Below, piece after piece: positions 5,040 to 7,013 of a DNA stretch of 7,013 nt. The stretch's first letter is position 1. Each line of letters opens with the position of its first letter. A program made the position numbers and the translations under genes. Source of the stretch: Pseudomonadota bacterium. Lineage in GTDB: Bacteria; Myxococcota; UBA9042; PHBI01. The DNA lies in NCBI GenBank assembly GCA_005772945.1, contig SXIE01000250.1, positions 1-7,013 on the forward strand, in the 5' to 3' direction. Under the pieces are notes generated by a model. It ran no database searches. It was not told the DNA's origin and was given only the letters and a program-made list of their open reading frames with translations.

Positions 5040-6001
5040 CATCCCCCCTGCGGCGTCGTTGGAGTCGCGTCCTGCGGCAGTCCGGCGACGATCCGCTCCG
5101 AAACTTCCCAGAGCTTGCGGCCGAGCTCGGCGTCGAGGGCGTCGGCGCGCGGCTTGGCCACGTTGCTGTCGGCGAAGTAGTGACCCGAGACACCCGAGAG
5201 CGCCGGGCTGGTCGCGGCGTAGACCCCGGTGGCCGCGCCCTGGGCGACGCTCTTGAGCGCGAGCGGCTGCAGGAGCGCCATCGCGAACCCTACGGCGACG
5301 CGCGCCACGGGGTTCATGTGGCGGCCGAGGTTGGTGCGGATGACGCCCGGGTGCACGGCGTTCGCGGTCTTCGCGGTGCCGGCGAAGCGCCGCGCCAGCT
5401 CCTTGGCGAACAACAGGTTGGCGAATTTCGACTGCCCGTAGGCACGGAAGCCGTAGCCCTTCGAGCCGTCGAGGTTGTCGAACTCGACGCCGCCCTTGGG
5501 CGCCTGTCGATGGGCCGAGCTGCTGAGCATGACGACGCGGCCGGCTTCGGTGAGCGTGTCGAGCAGACCCGTGACGAGCATGAAGTGCCCGATGTGGTTG
5601 GTAAGAAACTGCAGCTCGTAGCCATGCGCCTTCTCGAGCTTCGGCAGGGCCATGATGCCGGCGTTGCAGAGGATGGCGTCGAGCCTGATGCCGGCCTGCT
5701 TCACCGCCGCGACGCAGGCCCGCACGCTCGCCGGGTCGGCAAGCTCGCAGGCGAGCGGCACGGTCAGGCCAGCGATCGCGCCACACGCCGCCTGCGCCGT
5801 CGCGAGCGTTCGCGCCGTGCCGACGACGCGCGCCCCGCGCAGCGCCAGGGTGCGCATCGCTTCGTGCCCGAGCCCGGAGTTGCAGCCCGTCACGAGGATC
5901 GTCTGGCCGGCGAGCTGCAGGCCGTCGGTCACTTGCTCGGCCGTAGAGCCATAGCCGAAGCCGCTCGGGCCCTTCGAGGCGAACCACTGGTACATCGACA
6001 T
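5039..6001 (-). CDS. Short-chain dehydrogenase/reductase, retinol dehydrogenase/WWOX-like
   Basis: 320 aa. Classical SDR motifs are in order: cofactor motif TGCNSGLG (38-45), CNAG (112-115), the structural Asn in LTNHIGHF (Asn135), the catalytic serine within MLSSSAH (160-162) and YGQSK (Tyr188, Lys192). The FDNLDG segment before the active-site Tyr and the NAVHPGVIRTNLGRHM segment after it are typical of the retinol-dehydrogenase-like group. It probably interconverts an alcohol and a ketone or aldehyde with NADP(H), since Thr62-Ala-Arg64 follows the second beta strand; the substrate is not predictable. The start at 6001 is supported by GGAG 5 nt upstream, and homology begins soon after. It is the first gene of a leftward operon whose second gene, an MDR oxidoreductase, begins within this gene's stop codon; a two-step modification of one substrate class is a reasonable inference. 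Confidence 0.93.
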   Translation of the reverse strand: MSMYQWFASKGPSGFGYGSTAEQVTDGLQLAGQTILVTGCNSGLGHEAMRTLALRGARVVGTARTLATAQAACGAIAGLTVPLACELADPASVRACVAAVKQAGIRLDAILCNAGIMALPKLEKAHGYELQFLTNHIGHFMLVTGLLDTLTEAGRVVMLSSSAHRQAPKGGVEFDNLDGSKGYGFRAYGQSKFANLLFAKELARRFAGTAKTANAVHPGVIRTNLGRHMNPVARVAVGFAMALLQPLALKSVAQGAATGVYAATSPALSGVSGHYFADSNVAKPRADALDAELGRKLWEVSERIVAGLPQDATPTTPQGG

Positions 6002-6059
6002 GAGGTCTCCGAGGCGACGGCAGAGCCTCTGTCGCGTGGTGGGCGTCGCTTCGACGTGC

Positions 6060-6088
6060 GGCGTAGCCGTTCGAAACCGAACAAGCAA
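6060..6088 (-). promoter_or_regulatory. Weak promoter candidate for the SDR-MDR operon
   Basis: On the minus strand TTGCTT (6083-6088) and TACGCC (6060-6065) are 17 bp apart. The -10 lacks the final T, so the match is poor. The spacer contains a small hairpin sequence, GTTCG-AAAC-CGAAC (6069-6082). The predicted leader of about 50 nt would end in the GGAG ribosome site. Confidence 0.2.
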
Positions 6089-6134
6089 GCGGCAGAAGGG
6101 GCACCCACGCGGGGCCGGCGATCGGTGTGCGCGA

Positions 6135-6163
6135 TTGCTCAGGGGATTCGCCTCGGCTATCCT
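6135..6163 (+). promoter_or_regulatory. Predicted promoter of the subtilase-like lipoprotein
   Basis: TTGCTC (6135-6140) and TATCCT (6158-6163) are separated by 17 bp; the -10 matches 4/6 including TAT and the final T. A start near 6170 would give a leader of about 20 nt containing GAGG (6181-6184), 5 nt before the ATG. Confidence 0.42.
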
Positions 6164-6189
6164 CCCGGCATCTCCGTCGCGAGGTCCCC

Positions 6190-6921
6190 ATGCAGCCCTA
6201 CCTCCGCCCCGGCCTCTTGGGCCTCCCGGGCCTTGTAGTCCTCGCGGTCCTCGCGCCCGCGATGCTCGCGGCGTGTGGTGCCCAGGCCGGCTCGGACACG
6301 CTCCGCATCGCGGGCGAGGACGACGACCCGGTGCAGGACCACATCCCCGAGGCCGCGCTCGTCGAGCCCGATCCCTACGACATCGTCGCGCCCACGGGCA
6401 TCCCATTGTCGCGCCGCGATCTCCTCGTCATCTTCCAGGACGACGCGACCGTCGGCCCCGTCAACGCGCTGATCGCGTCGCTCGACGCCTCGATCGCCGG
6501 AGGCCTTCCCGACCTGGGCATCGTCCAGCTGCGTGTGCCCGTCGCGGAGGCAACGAGCACCGACGAGGACCTGCGCCCGCTGCTCGAGGCGCGCGCCGTG
6601 CTCAAGGCGAGCCCGCTCGTCGCGGCGGTCACCCTCAATTGGTTCTACCCGACCGAGCGCCTCCCGCCCTACGACCGCGCGGCCTCGACGGCGTGGACGT
6701 GGGTGCGGCCCTGGCCCTCGCCGCCGCTGGACGGCTCGGGGCCCTGGGGCCTCAAGACGATCCGCATGCCGCAGGCGTGGAACCTCGCCGACCACGCCGC
6801 GCGCAAGACCTCCGGCCTGCCGCGGCCGTCGGCCGGCATCCTCGAGGGCGGCGTCGACCCGACACTCGCGGATCTCACAGCGCCGATCGAGTTCACCGAG
6901 CGCGGTATCCGGCGTCCTTGA
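6190..6921 (+). CDS. Lipoprotein: N-terminal part of an S8 (subtilase) peptidase, probably truncated
   Basis: 243 aa. A hydrophobic signal ends in the lipobox LAAC (26-29), so Cys29 should be lipidated and the protein held at the envelope. Residues about 75-150 (DLLVIFQDDATVGPVNALI through SPLVAAVTLN) look like a subtilase propeptide/I9-like region. WGLKTIRMPQAWNL then leads into AGILEGGVDPTLADL, the place of the first S8 catalytic motif (usually V-x-D-x-G). Here the Asp is Glu219. The frame stops 24 residues later, so the His and Ser motifs and almost the whole catalytic domain are missing. S8 proteins of this build normally run to 500 aa or more. The last 29 bp overlap the end of a leftward gene that looks like a transposase tail, so insertion of a mobile element is the likely cause. 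The start is supported by GAGG and the signal peptide. Confidence 0.75.
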   Translation: MQPYLRPGLLGLPGLVVLAVLAPAMLAACGAQAGSDTLRIAGEDDDPVQDHIPEAALVEPDPYDIVAPTGIPLSRRDLLVIFQDDATVGPVNALIASLDASIAGGLPDLGIVQLRVPVAEATSTDEDLRPLLEARAVLKASPLVAAVTLNWFYPTERLPPYDRAASTAWTWVRPWPSPPLDGSGPWGLKTIRMPQAWNLADHAARKTSGLPRPSAGILEGGVDPTLADLTAPIEFTERGIRRP

Positions 6922-7012
6922 ACCAACTGACGATGTGGCCTCTGGGCAACTCGTTCATGGCACGCAAGACCTCCCGGTCGACGGCGTCACGAGAGCGGGC
7001 TTTGGCTCTTCG
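6893..7012 (-). CDS. 3' end of a leftward gene, possibly a transposase (IS630-like tail)
   Basis: The last 39 codons of a gene entering from the right edge end in TGA at 6895-6893. The peptide includes the segment AMNELPRGHIVSWFKDAGYR. A terminal x-W-F-x3-G-Y reminds me of the C-terminus of IS630-type transposases; this is a memory-based resemblance, not a family match. Codon choice differs from the rest of the window (AGA, CGA, TCT, TTG) and local GC is visibly lower, fitting recently acquired DNA. It overlaps the truncated subtilase-like gene by 29 bp on the opposite strand. No terminal inverted repeat can be defined because only one end is present. Confidence 0.5.
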   Translation of the reverse strand, partial: RRAKARSRDAVDREVLRAMNELPRGHIVSWFKDAGYRAR

Positions 7013-7013
7013 A

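Noticed and set aside
3907..5193. Leftward 428-codon frame over the MDR gene
   Set aside because: Wrong frame relative to the clear MDR motifs; shadow.
5043..6191. Leftward extension giving a 710-codon frame ending with the MDR gene
   Set aside because: The part before the MDR start is out-of-frame SDR sequence, Arg-rich and without motifs; it is not a fusion protein.
4901..6238. Long rightward open frame of 445 codons opposite the SDR gene
   Set aside because: Composition is that of an antisense shadow, and the opposite strand has unambiguous SDR motifs and ribosome site.

Overview
The window is about 7 kb of very GC-rich DNA (roughly 70% by eye) from a bacterial chromosome. Codon usage, secreted GDSL-type hydrolases, a Cys-rich zinc-ribbon protein, a lipoprotein of subtilase type and an SDR/MDR oxidoreductase pair suit a high-GC deltaproteobacterial-type lineage (Myxococcota, Binatota or similar). 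That placement is inference from style; there is no rRNA or other taxonomic marker. No tRNA, rRNA or CRISPR array was seen.

Layout. (1) 38-670 (-): a ClpP-family serine peptidase with an intact Ser-His-Asp triad but an unusual N-terminus and altered chaperone-docking residues. It has a readable promoter and a good ribosome site. (2) 824-1246 (+), divergent from it: a small protein with 12 cysteines and two putative zinc knuckles, with a promoter placed for a leaderless mRNA. (3) 1261-2118 (-) and 2215-2979 (+): two divergent secreted paralogues of the SGNH/GDSL hydrolase (DUF459-like) class. Their shared 96-bp gap holds a perfect 10-bp inverted repeat whose arms carry mirrored -35 boxes. (4) 2998-3876 (-): an unrecognised exported Cys-containing protein, broken by a single in-frame amber codon near its N-terminus and carrying a 21-bp repeat at its 3' end. 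(5) 5039-6001 then 4059-5039 (-): a translationally coupled operon of a retinol-dehydrogenase-like SDR and a zinc-independent MDR (quinone-oxidoreductase-like). (6) 6190-6921 (+): a lipoprotein made of a subtilase propeptide-like region that ends just after the first catalytic motif. It runs into the 3' end of a gene entering from the right edge (6893-7012, -) that resembles a transposase tail, so an insertion event is the simplest explanation.

How the genes fit together. The SDR and MDR are the only clear operon and probably process related carbonyl or lipid substrates. The two SGNH proteins probably act on the envelope or on exported acyl/acetyl substrates and look co-regulated. The remaining genes are individually transcribed. 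Apart from the amber codon at 3748-3750, every gene here ends in TGA. The points most worth attention are the mirrored promoter of the SGNH pair, the amber-interrupted gene, the divergent ClpP and the truncated subtilase at a likely mobile-element junction.
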